Shown: piece by piece, positions 6,759 to 15,447 of the stretch | Numbering within the stretch: the stretch's first letter is position 1 | Layout of the letters: each line of letters opens with the position of its first letter | From: Bacillota bacterium | GTDB lineage: Bacteria; Bacillota; Dethiobacteria; DTU022 | Direction: 5' to 3' | NCBI GenBank assembly: GCA_012510625.1 | Contig: JAAZHP010000193.1 | Span: 1-16,209, forward strand | Length of the DNA: 16,209 bases | Made by a program: the position numbers and the translations under genes | The notes under the pieces: generated by a model | Told to the model about the DNA's origin: nothing | Database searches by the model: none | What the model saw: only the letters and a program-made list of their open reading frames with translations

Positions 6759-6787
6759 ATTGTATATTTTCTAAGAATAAAAATCAA
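6759..6787 (-). promoter_or_regulatory. Promoter of the fadR-fadN-fadA operon
   Basis: On the minus strand TTGATT (6782-6787) and TACAAT (6759-6764) are 17 bases apart, a good sigma-A promoter. The expected start falls inside the FadR-type operator, about 45 bases ahead of the fadR GTG. Confidence 0.75.
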
Positions 6788-6874
6788 GCACTTTTTATGA
6801 ATATTATTAAGGTTTAAAGAAATTATTAAGTGGTAGTGGAATGGGAAGGGGCGCCGGCTTGAAGTTGAATTGGC

Positions 6875-6904
6875 TTGTCACTTCTATTTTAACTGTGGTA
6901 GAAT
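6875..6904 (+). promoter_or_regulatory. Candidate promoter of the tig-clpP-clpX unit
   Basis: TTGTCA (6875-6880) and TAGAAT (6899-6904) are separated by 18 bases, close to sigma-A consensus. It would give a leader of about 100 bases before the tig ATG. A second, weaker start nearer the gene cannot be excluded. Confidence 0.55.
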
Positions 6905-7014
6905 AATAAAGCTTTCATGCCGGTCATAGGAGCGGCCATTATTTTTGAGTTTTACCGGTATAGCTTACTTTGTTTACGCGGTGCATATGATATCATTGTA
7001 TAGGGGGAGCATAA

Positions 7015-8328
7015 ATGCTGACCAGGTGGGAAAAAATAGAGCACAATAAAATCAAGCTTGAAATAGAGGTGGCTGCCCCGGAGGTTGACAAAGCGCTGGA
7101 GAGGGCTTACCGGAACGTGGTTAAAAAGATCAACCTCCCGGGGTTCCGCAAGGGCAAGGTGCCCCGCCACATCTTGGAAGCGCGCTTTGGGCCGGAGATT
7201 TTCCACGAGGATGCCCTGGAGATGTTAATTCCTCCTGCATATGACGAAGCCATTGCCGAAGTGGATGTAGAACCGATTGACCAACCCCGGTTTGATTTTA
7301 AGGCCATAGAAAAGGGCAAGCCTTTTCTATTTGAAGCCGTCGTGGAAGTGCTTCCGCAGGTTGAGCTGGGCGAGTATAAGGGAGTGGAAGTGGATCAGGA
7401 AAAATCGGAAGTGACCGAGGCCGATCTGGAGCGTTACCTTGAATCCCTGCGAGAGCAGCATGCCCGCCTCGTTCCCCTGGAAGATGAGGAGGAGGGTATT
7501 CAAGAGGGCGACCTGGCGGTCATTGATTTTCAGGGATTTATTGACGGAGAGCCCTTTCCCGACGGGGAAGCGGAGAACTATTCACTTGAGCTGGGCTCAA
7601 AGACCTTTATTCCCGGTTTTGAAGAGCAGCTTGTGGGGATGAAGATCAATGAAGAAAAAGAGATTGAAGTGACTTTTCCGGAAGACTACCGCAATGAAGA
7701 GCTGGCCGGGAAGAAAGCCCTCTTTAAGGTGAAATTGAAGCAGATTAAACGGAAGCAGCTTCCCGACCTGAACGACGATTTTGTCAAGGAGATCAGCGAG
7801 TTTGAAACCATGTCTGATTTTAAAGCCGATCTCCGGACGCGACTGGAAAAGGCATATGCGGAGAGGGCTAAAACTAAACTAGAAGAGGCGCTTATCGACA
7901 AGGTATCTGCATCTTCGCAGGTTGAGCTGCCGCAGGTTCTGGTAAATCGCCAAATCGACCTGATGCTAGGAGAGATGGATCAATATCTGCGCTACCAGGG
8001 CCTGACCCTGGAGAAATTTGCCGAGCTGTCCGGCAAGTCCATCGAGGAGATCCGTGAAGAAAAAAGGAGTGAGGCGGAGAAGAGAACGAAAGCCAACCTC
8101 GTGCTGGATGCGGTGGCCAAAAAAGAAGGAATTACCGTCGATGAAAGCGAAATAGATGCCAGGATTGCCGAGATGGCCGCAAATTATAATGACCAGCCCG
8201 ATCGGATTAAAGAGATACTTGAGAAGCAGGGGCGGATCCCGCTGATGAAAGAGGAGATCCGCATCCGGAAAGCAATTGACCTGCTGGTTCAGGAAGGCAG
8301 GATCACCGAAATTGAAAAGGCAGAATAA
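7015..8328 (+). CDS. tig: Trigger factor (ribosome-associated chaperone and prolyl isomerase)
   Basis: The first chaperone to meet nascent chains at the ribosome exit tunnel. The protein has 437 residues, a usual length. The N-terminal ribosome-docking domain carries the signature GFRKGKVPRHI (43-53). An FKBP-type isomerase domain (about 165-245) includes GDLAVIDFQGFIDG and FIPGFEEQLVGM. A long helical C-terminal substrate cradle (about 250-437) follows. The ATG has a GGGGGAG ribosome binding site about five bases upstream. It is the first gene of the plus-strand proteostasis block; clpP follows after 18 bases without a terminator. This tig-clp order is common in Bacillota. Nothing in the sequence is unusual. 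Confidence 0.97.
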   Translation: MLTRWEKIEHNKIKLEIEVAAPEVDKALERAYRNVVKKINLPGFRKGKVPRHILEARFGPEIFHEDALEMLIPPAYDEAIAEVDVEPIDQPRFDFKAIEKGKPFLFEAVVEVLPQVELGEYKGVEVDQEKSEVTEADLERYLESLREQHARLVPLEDEEEGIQEGDLAVIDFQGFIDGEPFPDGEAENYSLELGSKTFIPGFEEQLVGMKINEEKEIEVTFPEDYRNEELAGKKALFKVKLKQIKRKQLPDLNDDFVKEISEFETMSDFKADLRTRLEKAYAERAKTKLEEALIDKVSASSQVELPQVLVNRQIDLMLGEMDQYLRYQGLTLEKFAELSGKSIEEIREEKRSEAEKRTKANLVLDAVAKKEGITVDESEIDARIAEMAANYNDQPDRIKEILEKQGRIPLMKEEIRIRKAIDLLVQEGRITEIEKAE

Positions 8329-8346
8329 AAAGGGGGCCTTTTTTAA

Positions 8347-8934
8347 ATGAGTATACTTGTTCCCATGGTGGTGGAGCAGAGCAGCCGCGGCGAAAGAGCC
8401 TATGATATCTATTCGCGTCTGCTTAAGGACAGGATCATCTTTGTGGGCAGCCCTATTGACGATCATGTGGCCAATCTGATTGTTGCCCAGATGCTTTTTC
8501 TGGAATCTGAAGATCCGGATAAGGATATTAATCTCTATATCAACTCGCCCGGTGGAGCGGTTTATGCCGGCATGGCCATATACGATACGATGCAGTATAT
8601 CAAGCCGGCTGTCTCTACCATCTGTGTAGGCCTGGCGGCGAGTTTCGGCGCCGTGCTGCTGGCAGCCGGGACCAAAGGGAAGAGGTTTGCCCTGCCGCAT
8701 TCAAGGATCATGCTGCACCAGCCTATGGGTGGGGCTCAGGGCCAGGCGGTTGATATAGAAATTCATGCCAAGGAAATTTTAAAGGTGCGCGAGACGCTAA
8801 ATGAAATCCTGGCCAGCCATACGGGACAGCCGGTGGAGCGCATCGCCCGCGATACGGATCGCGATTTCTTTATCTCTGCTGAAGAGGCCAAAGAATACGG
8901 ACTGGTTGATGAAATCCTGGTTCACCGACCTTAA
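8347..8934 (+). CDS. clpP: ATP-dependent Clp protease proteolytic subunit
   Basis: The serine peptidase of the ClpXP complex, forming a double-heptamer barrel in the cytoplasm. It has 195 residues, typical length. The catalytic triad is visible: Ser99 in GLAASFGAVLL, His124 in IMLHQP and Asp173 in TDRDFF, at the same mutual spacing as the E. coli Ser97/His122/Asp171. The residue after the nucleophile is Phe, where Met is most usual; this is probably tolerated. A processing propeptide is short or absent. The ribosome binding site AAGGGGG lies about 10 bases before the ATG. It lies between tig and clpX, 21 bases from its partner ATPase. No CtsR-like or CIRCE repeat was noticed upstream. Confidence 0.97.
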   Translation: MSILVPMVVEQSSRGERAYDIYSRLLKDRIIFVGSPIDDHVANLIVAQMLFLESEDPDKDINLYINSPGGAVYAGMAIYDTMQYIKPAVSTICVGLAASFGAVLLAAGTKGKRFALPHSRIMLHQPMGGAQGQAVDIEIHAKEILKVRETLNEILASHTGQPVERIARDTDRDFFISAEEAKEYGLVDEILVHRP

Positions 8935-8955
8935 ACTGGAGTGGGGTGAAACCAT

Positions 8956-10215
8956 TTGTTCAAGTTTACCGATGAAAAAGGACAGCTGAAGTGTTCATTC
9001 TGCGGGAAAACCCAGGAGCAGGTCCGGAAGCTCGTGGCCGGCCCCGGTGTCTATATCTGCGACGAATGCATTGAGCTTTGCAACGAGATCATTGAAGAGG
9101 AGATCGGTGAAGAGGGCGATCTTAATTTAGAAGATCTGCCGAAACCGCAGGAGATCAAGCTGGCCCTGGATCAATATGTAATTGACCAGGAAGATGCCAA
9201 GAGGATTCTTTCAGTGGCCGTTTACAACCACTACAAGCGGATCAACGCCGCCCAGAAGATTGAAGACGTGGAGCTGCAGAAGAGCAATATCGTGCTTATC
9301 GGCCCTACGGGCACAGGAAAGACACTTTTGGCGCAGACCCTGGCCCGGATTCTAAACGTTCCTTTTGCCATTGCCGACGCCACCTCGCTCACTGAAGCCG
9401 GTTATGTGGGCGAGGATGTGGAAAATATTCTCCTCAAGCTGATCCAGGCTGCCGATTACGATATTGAGAAGGCAGAAAAGGGGATTGTCTATATTGATGA
9501 GATCGACAAGATTGCCCGCAAGACCGACAACCCCTCCATTACCCGCGATGTTTCCGGCGAGGGGGTCCAGCAGGCGCTGCTGAAAATCCTCGAGGGGACC
9601 GTGGCCAGCGTGCCCCCGCAGGGCGGGCGCAAGCATCCGCACCAGGAATTTATGCAGATTGATACCACCGACATCCTCTTCATTTGCGGCGGGGCTTTCG
9701 ACGGGCTGGAGAAGATCATTCAGAACCGTATCGGAAGTAAGGGGATCGGCTTCGGCGCAGATTTGCAGAGCATTGATCATAATAACATCGGCGCGGTATT
9801 GCGGCAGATCCTGCCCCAGGACCTGCTTAAATACGGGCTCATCCCTGAATTTGTCGGCCGCATACCGGTCATTGCCACCCTCGATTCCCTGGATAAGAAT
9901 GCGCTCATCCGTATTCTGACCGAACCTCGCAACGCCCTGGTAAAACAGTACCAGAAGATGTTTGAGCTCGATGATGTTCTGCTGGAATTCAAAGAGGGTT
10001 CGCTGCAGGCGGTTGCCGAAGAGGCGATCAAGCGCAATACCGGGGCCAGGGGGCTGCGGGCGATCATGGAAGAAATTCTGCTGGATGTGATGTTCGAGCT
10101 GCCCTCGCGCGATGATGTCAGCCAATGCGTGATCACCCGAGAAGTTGTGCTGAAGAGAGAAAAACCTATCCTGGTGACCCAGGATAAGCGGAAGAAAAAA
10201 GAGGTTACCGCTTAA
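8956..10215 (+). CDS. clpX: ATP-dependent Clp protease ATP-binding subunit ClpX
   Basis: A AAA+ unfoldase that recognises tagged substrates and feeds them to ClpP. It has 419 residues. The N-terminal zinc-binding domain has Cys13, Cys16, Cys35 and Cys38. Then come Walker A GPTGTGKT (116-123), pore loop GYVG (149-152), Walker B IVYIDEID (177-184), and the ClpP-docking IGF loop (264-266, in SKGIGFGAD). A sensor-2 region GARGLRAIMEEIL lies near the C-terminus. The start is a TTG, supported by the family-typical opening MFKF and a GGGGTG ribosome binding site 7 bases upstream; no ATG fits. It ends the tig-clpP-clpX unit, with a strong terminator about 30 bases downstream. Confidence 0.97.
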   Translation: MFKFTDEKGQLKCSFCGKTQEQVRKLVAGPGVYICDECIELCNEIIEEEIGEEGDLNLEDLPKPQEIKLALDQYVIDQEDAKRILSVAVYNHYKRINAAQKIEDVELQKSNIVLIGPTGTGKTLLAQTLARILNVPFAIADATSLTEAGYVGEDVENILLKLIQAADYDIEKAEKGIVYIDEIDKIARKTDNPSITRDVSGEGVQQALLKILEGTVASVPPQGGRKHPHQEFMQIDTTDILFICGGAFDGLEKIIQNRIGSKGIGFGADLQSIDHNNIGAVLRQILPQDLLKYGLIPEFVGRIPVIATLDSLDKNALIRILTEPRNALVKQYQKMFELDDVLLEFKEGSLQAVAEEAIKRNTGARGLRAIMEEILLDVMFELPSRDDVSQCVITREVVLKREKPILVTQDKRKKKEVTA

Positions 10216-10246
10216 ATAAATAGAGTTCAGGTCAATTCGTCAATTT

Positions 10247-10275
10247 GGGGCTGCTTCAAAAAGGCAGCCCTTTTT
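10247..10275 (+). terminator. Rho-independent terminator after clpX
   Basis: Arms GGGCTGC (10248-10254) and GCAGCCC (10264-10270) form a perfect 7-bp stem with a 9-base loop, followed at once by TTTTT. It begins about 30 bases after the clpX stop and separates tig-clpP-clpX from lonB-lonA-engB. Confidence 0.88.
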
Positions 10276-10346
10276 ACCTACTTTAGCTAGTTCAGCTACT
10301 TCGATGCCATCCCGGAATCCCTTTCACTCCTTACGCCATTCTTTAT

Positions 10347-10373
10347 GTTATCCTGAGCGCAGCGAAGGATCTT
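10347..10373. repeat. Copy of a widespread interrupted-palindrome repeat (PERSEGS type)
   Basis: The core CCTGAGCGCAGCGAAGGAT lies inside the inverted ends ATCCT (10350-10354) and AGGAT (10366-10370). In one frame it reads YPERSEGSS. I recognise this as the repeat that yields many short spurious proteins containing HPERSEGS in diverse bacterial genomes. No second copy lies in this window, so its repeated nature rests on that recollection. Confidence 0.6.
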
Positions 10374-10463
10374 CAAACTGCGTTGGCGCAGCAACGAGGT
10401 GAACTTATGATTCGACATTAATAACCAGGCTGGGTTGCGTGTGAGAAACCTGCCTGCGAAAAG

Positions 10464-10494
10464 TGGGACAAAAAGGTACGTCCCTAGTGTCCCA
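10464..10494 (+). repeat. REP copy E (31 bp), solitary, upstream of lonB
   Basis: The same 31-bp unit as at the RAYT locus: TGGGACA, variable AAA, the core AGGTACGTCCCT, variable AG, TGTCCCA. It lies 8 kb from the transposase gene. Seven outer bases pair. CTAGTG (10484-10489) can also pair with CACTAG (10493-10498), giving a competing hairpin that extends past the repeat end. It lies about 100 bases before lonB. Confidence 0.9.
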
Positions 10495-10594
10495 CTAGTG
10501 TTTCCACCTCCCAGCTTTCATATTTTACTTCTCAATATTTGGATAGATCTTTTGCCGAAGGGGGATAATATCGGCTGAAAAGAGGGTGATCTTT

Positions 10595-12241
10595 TTGGGC
10601 AATTTTGCAGGGATCATCGGGCTGGTGCAAATATTTTTTGCCATTGTCATCGGGCTCTACTTTTTTAACCTGCTTCGCAATCAGCAGACAACCCGCGTAG
10701 CCGTGGACAAAGAGTCTCGCAAAGAGATGGATCAACTGGAACGGCTGCGACGCATCTCCCTGACTGAACCGCTCTCTGAGAAAACGCGCCCCAAAAGCTT
10801 TGAAGAGATCATCGGCCAGGAAGACGGGTTGAAAGCTCTGCGCGCCGCCCTCTGCGGGCCCAATCCGCAGCACGTTATTCTCTACGGCCCTCCGGGCATC
10901 GGAAAAACTGCCGCGGCGCGGCTCGTGCTTGATGAAGCCAAGAAGAATCCGCTCAGTCCCTTTGGCCAGGAGGCAAAGTTTACCGAGCTTGATGCCACCA
11001 CGGCCCGTTTCGACGAGCGCGGCATCGCCGATCCCCTCATCGGCACGGTCCACGACCCCATTTACCAGGGCGCCGGCCCGCTAGGCATGGCCGGCATCCC
11101 CCAGCCGAAACCGGGCGCCGTGACCAAGGCGCATGGCGGGGTTCTCTTTATTGACGAGATCGGCGAGCTGCATCCCATCCAGATCAACAAGCTGCTCAAG
11201 GTGCTTGAAGACCGGAAGGTATTTTTGGAAAGCTCTTATTACAATTCAGAAGACAGCAATATCCCGCGGCATATCCATGAAATCTTTCAGCACGGTCTTC
11301 CGGCTGATTTTCGTCTTATCGGGGCCACCACCCGGATGCCCCATGAGCTGCCTCCGGCAATCCGGTCCCGCTGCTTGGAGATATTTTTTCGCGGCCTCTC
11401 TCCGCAGGAGATTCGCATTATCGCAGAAAACGCGGCCCGGCGCATCTCCTTTACTATCGCCGGAGAGGCCCTGGATGTGGTGACTCGTTTTGCCACCAAC
11501 GGCCGTGAGGCTGTTAACATAATCCAGATGGCGGCTGGAATTGCCATGGGCGAGAAGCGCACCGTTCTGGAGGCGGAAGATATCGAATGGGTGGTCAACA
11601 GCACCCAGCTTCCCCCGCGTCCGGAAAGGAAGCCGCCCCCGGATTCCCAGGTAGGCTATGCCAACGGCCTGGCCGTTTATGGCCCCAACATGGGGACCCT
11701 GATAGAAGTGGAAGCGACGGCGATGCCGGTAAAGCAGGGCCAGGGCAAGGTCACCATCACCGGCATTGTGGAAGAAGAGGAGATGGGCGGCGGCGGCCAT
11801 ACCGTCCGCCGCAAGGGAACAGCCAAGGGAGCCGCCGAGATCGTGATTACAGTGTTAAGCCGCTACATGGGACTGAACCTGCGCGACTACGACATTCACC
11901 TGAACTTTCCCGGCGGCACGCCTGTAGACGGACCCTCGGCCGGGGTGAGCATGGCTACGGCAATATACTCGTCTCTAACCGGTCAACATGTGGACCCGCT
12001 TACGGCGATGACGGGGGAGATATCGGTGCGCGGCCTGGTTCGTCCGGTGGGCGGCATCCCGGCCAAGATCGAAGCGGCCGTTGATGCGGGGATTAAAAAA
12101 ATATTAATTCCCCAATTTAATTGGCAGGACAGCTTCAGGCGTCACATCCCCGTAAAAATTATCCCGGTAAGCCGCATTGAAGATGTTTTTCGCGAAGCAC
12201 TGCTAAAAAAGGAGCCCGTGGCCGTACTGCCTTCTCGTTAA
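10595..12241 (+). CDS. lonB: Membrane-anchored ATP-dependent protease LonB (Bacillus type)
   Basis: A AAA+ protease of the Lon family with one N-terminal membrane helix (about 3-27, rich in Ile, Leu and Phe). Its length of 548 residues is close to Bacillus LonB. It shows Walker A GPPGIGKT (98-105), Walker B GVLFIDEIGE, an arginine-rich sensor region PPAIRSRCLE, and a Lon protease domain with Ser448 in DGPSAGVSM and Lys491 in IPAKIEAA, the Ser-Lys dyad. I prefer the TTG at 10595-10597, because AGAGGGTGATC, a near match to the 16S anti-Shine-Dalgarno complement, lies just upstream. The in-frame GTG at 10586 lies within that site. In Bacillus LonB has a sporulation/forespore link; whether that holds here is unknown. 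It starts a second transcription unit after the clpX terminator, with lonA 125 bases on. Confidence 0.94.
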   Translation: MGNFAGIIGLVQIFFAIVIGLYFFNLLRNQQTTRVAVDKESRKEMDQLERLRRISLTEPLSEKTRPKSFEEIIGQEDGLKALRAALCGPNPQHVILYGPPGIGKTAAARLVLDEAKKNPLSPFGQEAKFTELDATTARFDERGIADPLIGTVHDPIYQGAGPLGMAGIPQPKPGAVTKAHGGVLFIDEIGELHPIQINKLLKVLEDRKVFLESSYYNSEDSNIPRHIHEIFQHGLPADFRLIGATTRMPHELPPAIRSRCLEIFFRGLSPQEIRIIAENAARRISFTIAGEALDVVTRFATNGREAVNIIQMAAGIAMGEKRTVLEAEDIEWVVNSTQLPPRPERKPPPDSQVGYANGLAVYGPNMGTLIEVEATAMPVKQGQGKVTITGIVEEEEMGGGGHTVRRKGTAKGAAEIVITVLSRYMGLNLRDYDIHLNFPGGTPVDGPSAGVSMATAIYSSLTGQHVDPLTAMTGEISVRGLVRPVGGIPAKIEAAVDAGIKKILIPQFNWQDSFRRHIPVKIIPVSRIEDVFREALLKKEPVAVLPSR

Positions 12242-12366
12242 TGTGTTGAAGCCGCTGTCAACAGATCCCAATCTCCTGATAAAAAAGGAAAAGCAGAATC
12301 GGGAAGCGAATATGGTGGTACAAAGGCTTCTCGTTTTCTTTTGATCTTACAGGAGGTGACAGAACG

Positions 12367-14796
<2,430 letters not shown>

Positions 14797-14797
14797 C

Positions 14798-14819
14798 GCC
14801 GCTGATCCGGGGCAGCGGC
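14798..14819 (+). other. GC-rich hairpin in the lonA-engB junction
   Basis: GCCGCTG (14798-14804) and CAGCGGC (14813-14819) form a perfect 7-bp stem with an 8-base loop, right after the lonA stop and 11 bases before the engB ATG. No T-run follows, so it is unlikely to terminate transcription. It may influence engB translation or mRNA processing. Confidence 0.5.
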
Positions 14820-14830
14820 CTGAAAGAGCG

Positions 14831-15445
14831 ATGACCATGATTATTAAAAAGGCCGGTTTGGAGACGGTTGCGTACAGGGATCAGGACATGCCCCTTGACG
14901 GGCTGCCCGAGATCGCTTTCCTCGGCCGTTCCAACGTGGGCAAGTCATCGCTGATTAATTGCCTGCTGGGGCGGAAGAAACTTGCCTTTACCAGTTCCAC
15001 GCCCGGGAAAACGAGGGCCCTCTATTTCTACCGGGTCAATGATGCCTTCTACTTTGTCGATCTCCCCGGCTACGGCTACGCCAGGGTGAGCAAGGAAGAG
15101 CAGCGGGCCTGGGCCGCCCTGATAGAAGGATACCTTGAGCATCGCGAGCCTCTCTGCGGTGCCGTGCATATCGTCGACTGCCGCCACCGGCCCACTGCAG
15201 ACGACCGGCTCATGGCCGGATGGCTTCGTTATCACCGCCTTACCACAATCACCGTGGCCTCCAAGTCGGACAAGCTCTCGCGAGGCGCCCTGGCGAGACG
15301 GCTGCCGGAGATAAAGAAAGAACTCGAGCTGGGAGCGGCAGAACAGCTGCTGCCCTTTTCAGCCCGCACCGGCGAGGGGAAGGAGCGCCTCTGGGGCGCC
15401 CTTAAAGATTTACTAAAACAGGCCGATATGGCGAAGGGTAGGTGA
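14831..15445 (+). CDS. engB: Ribosome biogenesis GTP-binding protein EngB (YsxC/YihA)
   Basis: A small essential GTPase that helps assemble the 50S ribosomal subunit. It has 204 residues, near the family norm. It shows G1 GRSNVGKS (32-39), the G2 region SSTPGKTRALYFY, G3 DLPG in FVDLPGYGYA (77-80), a G4 of the form SKSD followed by Lys (144-148) where T/N-K-x-D is usual, and G5 SA (177-178). Two ATG codons, 14831 and 14837, are possible; both have only a weak ribosome binding site (GAAAGAG), so coupling to lonA translation is likely. The same lonA-engB neighbourhood is found in Bacillus. The next gene starts 2 bases after its stop. Confidence 0.95.
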   Translation: MTMIIKKAGLETVAYRDQDMPLDGLPEIAFLGRSNVGKSSLINCLLGRKKLAFTSSTPGKTRALYFYRVNDAFYFVDLPGYGYARVSKEEQRAWAALIEGYLEHREPLCGAVHIVDCRHRPTADDRLMAGWLRYHRLTTITVASKSDKLSRGALARRLPEIKKELELGAAEQLLPFSARTGEGKERLWGALKDLLKQADMAKGR

Positions 15446-15447
15446 TT

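Larger units (their letters stand above)
6706..7014. other. Divergent intergenic region between fadR and tig (309 bp)
   Basis: This gap holds the fad operator and promoter on one side and a candidate tig promoter on the other. Between them is an AT-rich stretch with the 9-base direct repeat ATTATTAAG at 6803-6811 and 6822-6830 (19 bases apart), just upstream of the fad -35 box. A 10-base palindrome ATGATATCAT sits at 6987-6996, close to the tig ribosome binding site. I see no coding sequence or structured RNA. Confidence 0.6.
10216..10594. other. Repeat-bearing intergenic region between clpX and lonB (379 bp)
   Basis: After the clpX terminator the gap contains, in order: a short inverted repeat (TAGCT 10284-10288 with AGCTA 10294-10298), a dispersed-type interrupted palindrome (10347-10373), overlapping small hairpins (CTGCG 10378-10382 with CGCAG 10387-10391, or CGTTG 10381-10385 with CAACG 10392-10396), and one 31-bp REP copy (10464-10494). 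No gene is supported. A 32-codon frame from 10303 is simply the repeat read as protein. A GATAAT at 10564-10569 could be a -10 box for lonB, but the -35 match is poor. Confidence 0.65.

Noticed and set aside
8641..8646. Phe next to the ClpP catalytic Ser and Ser at the start of the EngB G4 motif as signs of lost function
   Set aside because: All catalytic and nucleotide-binding residues proper are present, and both changes are mild substitutions within otherwise intact motifs.
9352..10125. Long antisense frame (257 codons) opposite clpX
   Set aside because: It is the shadow of the conserved ClpX coding frame and has no family signature.
10303..10401. 32-codon frame with YPERSEGSS in the clpX-lonB gap
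   Set aside because: It is the translation of a dispersed palindromic repeat, known to give spurious small proteins, and has no ribosome binding site.
10395..10422. GAGGTG followed by an ATG near 10408
   Set aside because: The frame closes after four codons (M-I-R-H), so it is not a usable gene; no longer frame follows.
10515..10569. Promoter for lonB using TTGGAT and GATAAT
   Set aside because: The spacer is about 19 bases and the -35 match is poor; the -10-like element is kept only as a remark in the intergenic entry.
12242..12366. Heat-shock operator (CtsR or CIRCE) in the lonB-lonA gap
   Set aside because: I looked for CtsR-type heptad repeats and for a CIRCE inverted repeat and saw neither; only the lonA ribosome binding site is clear.
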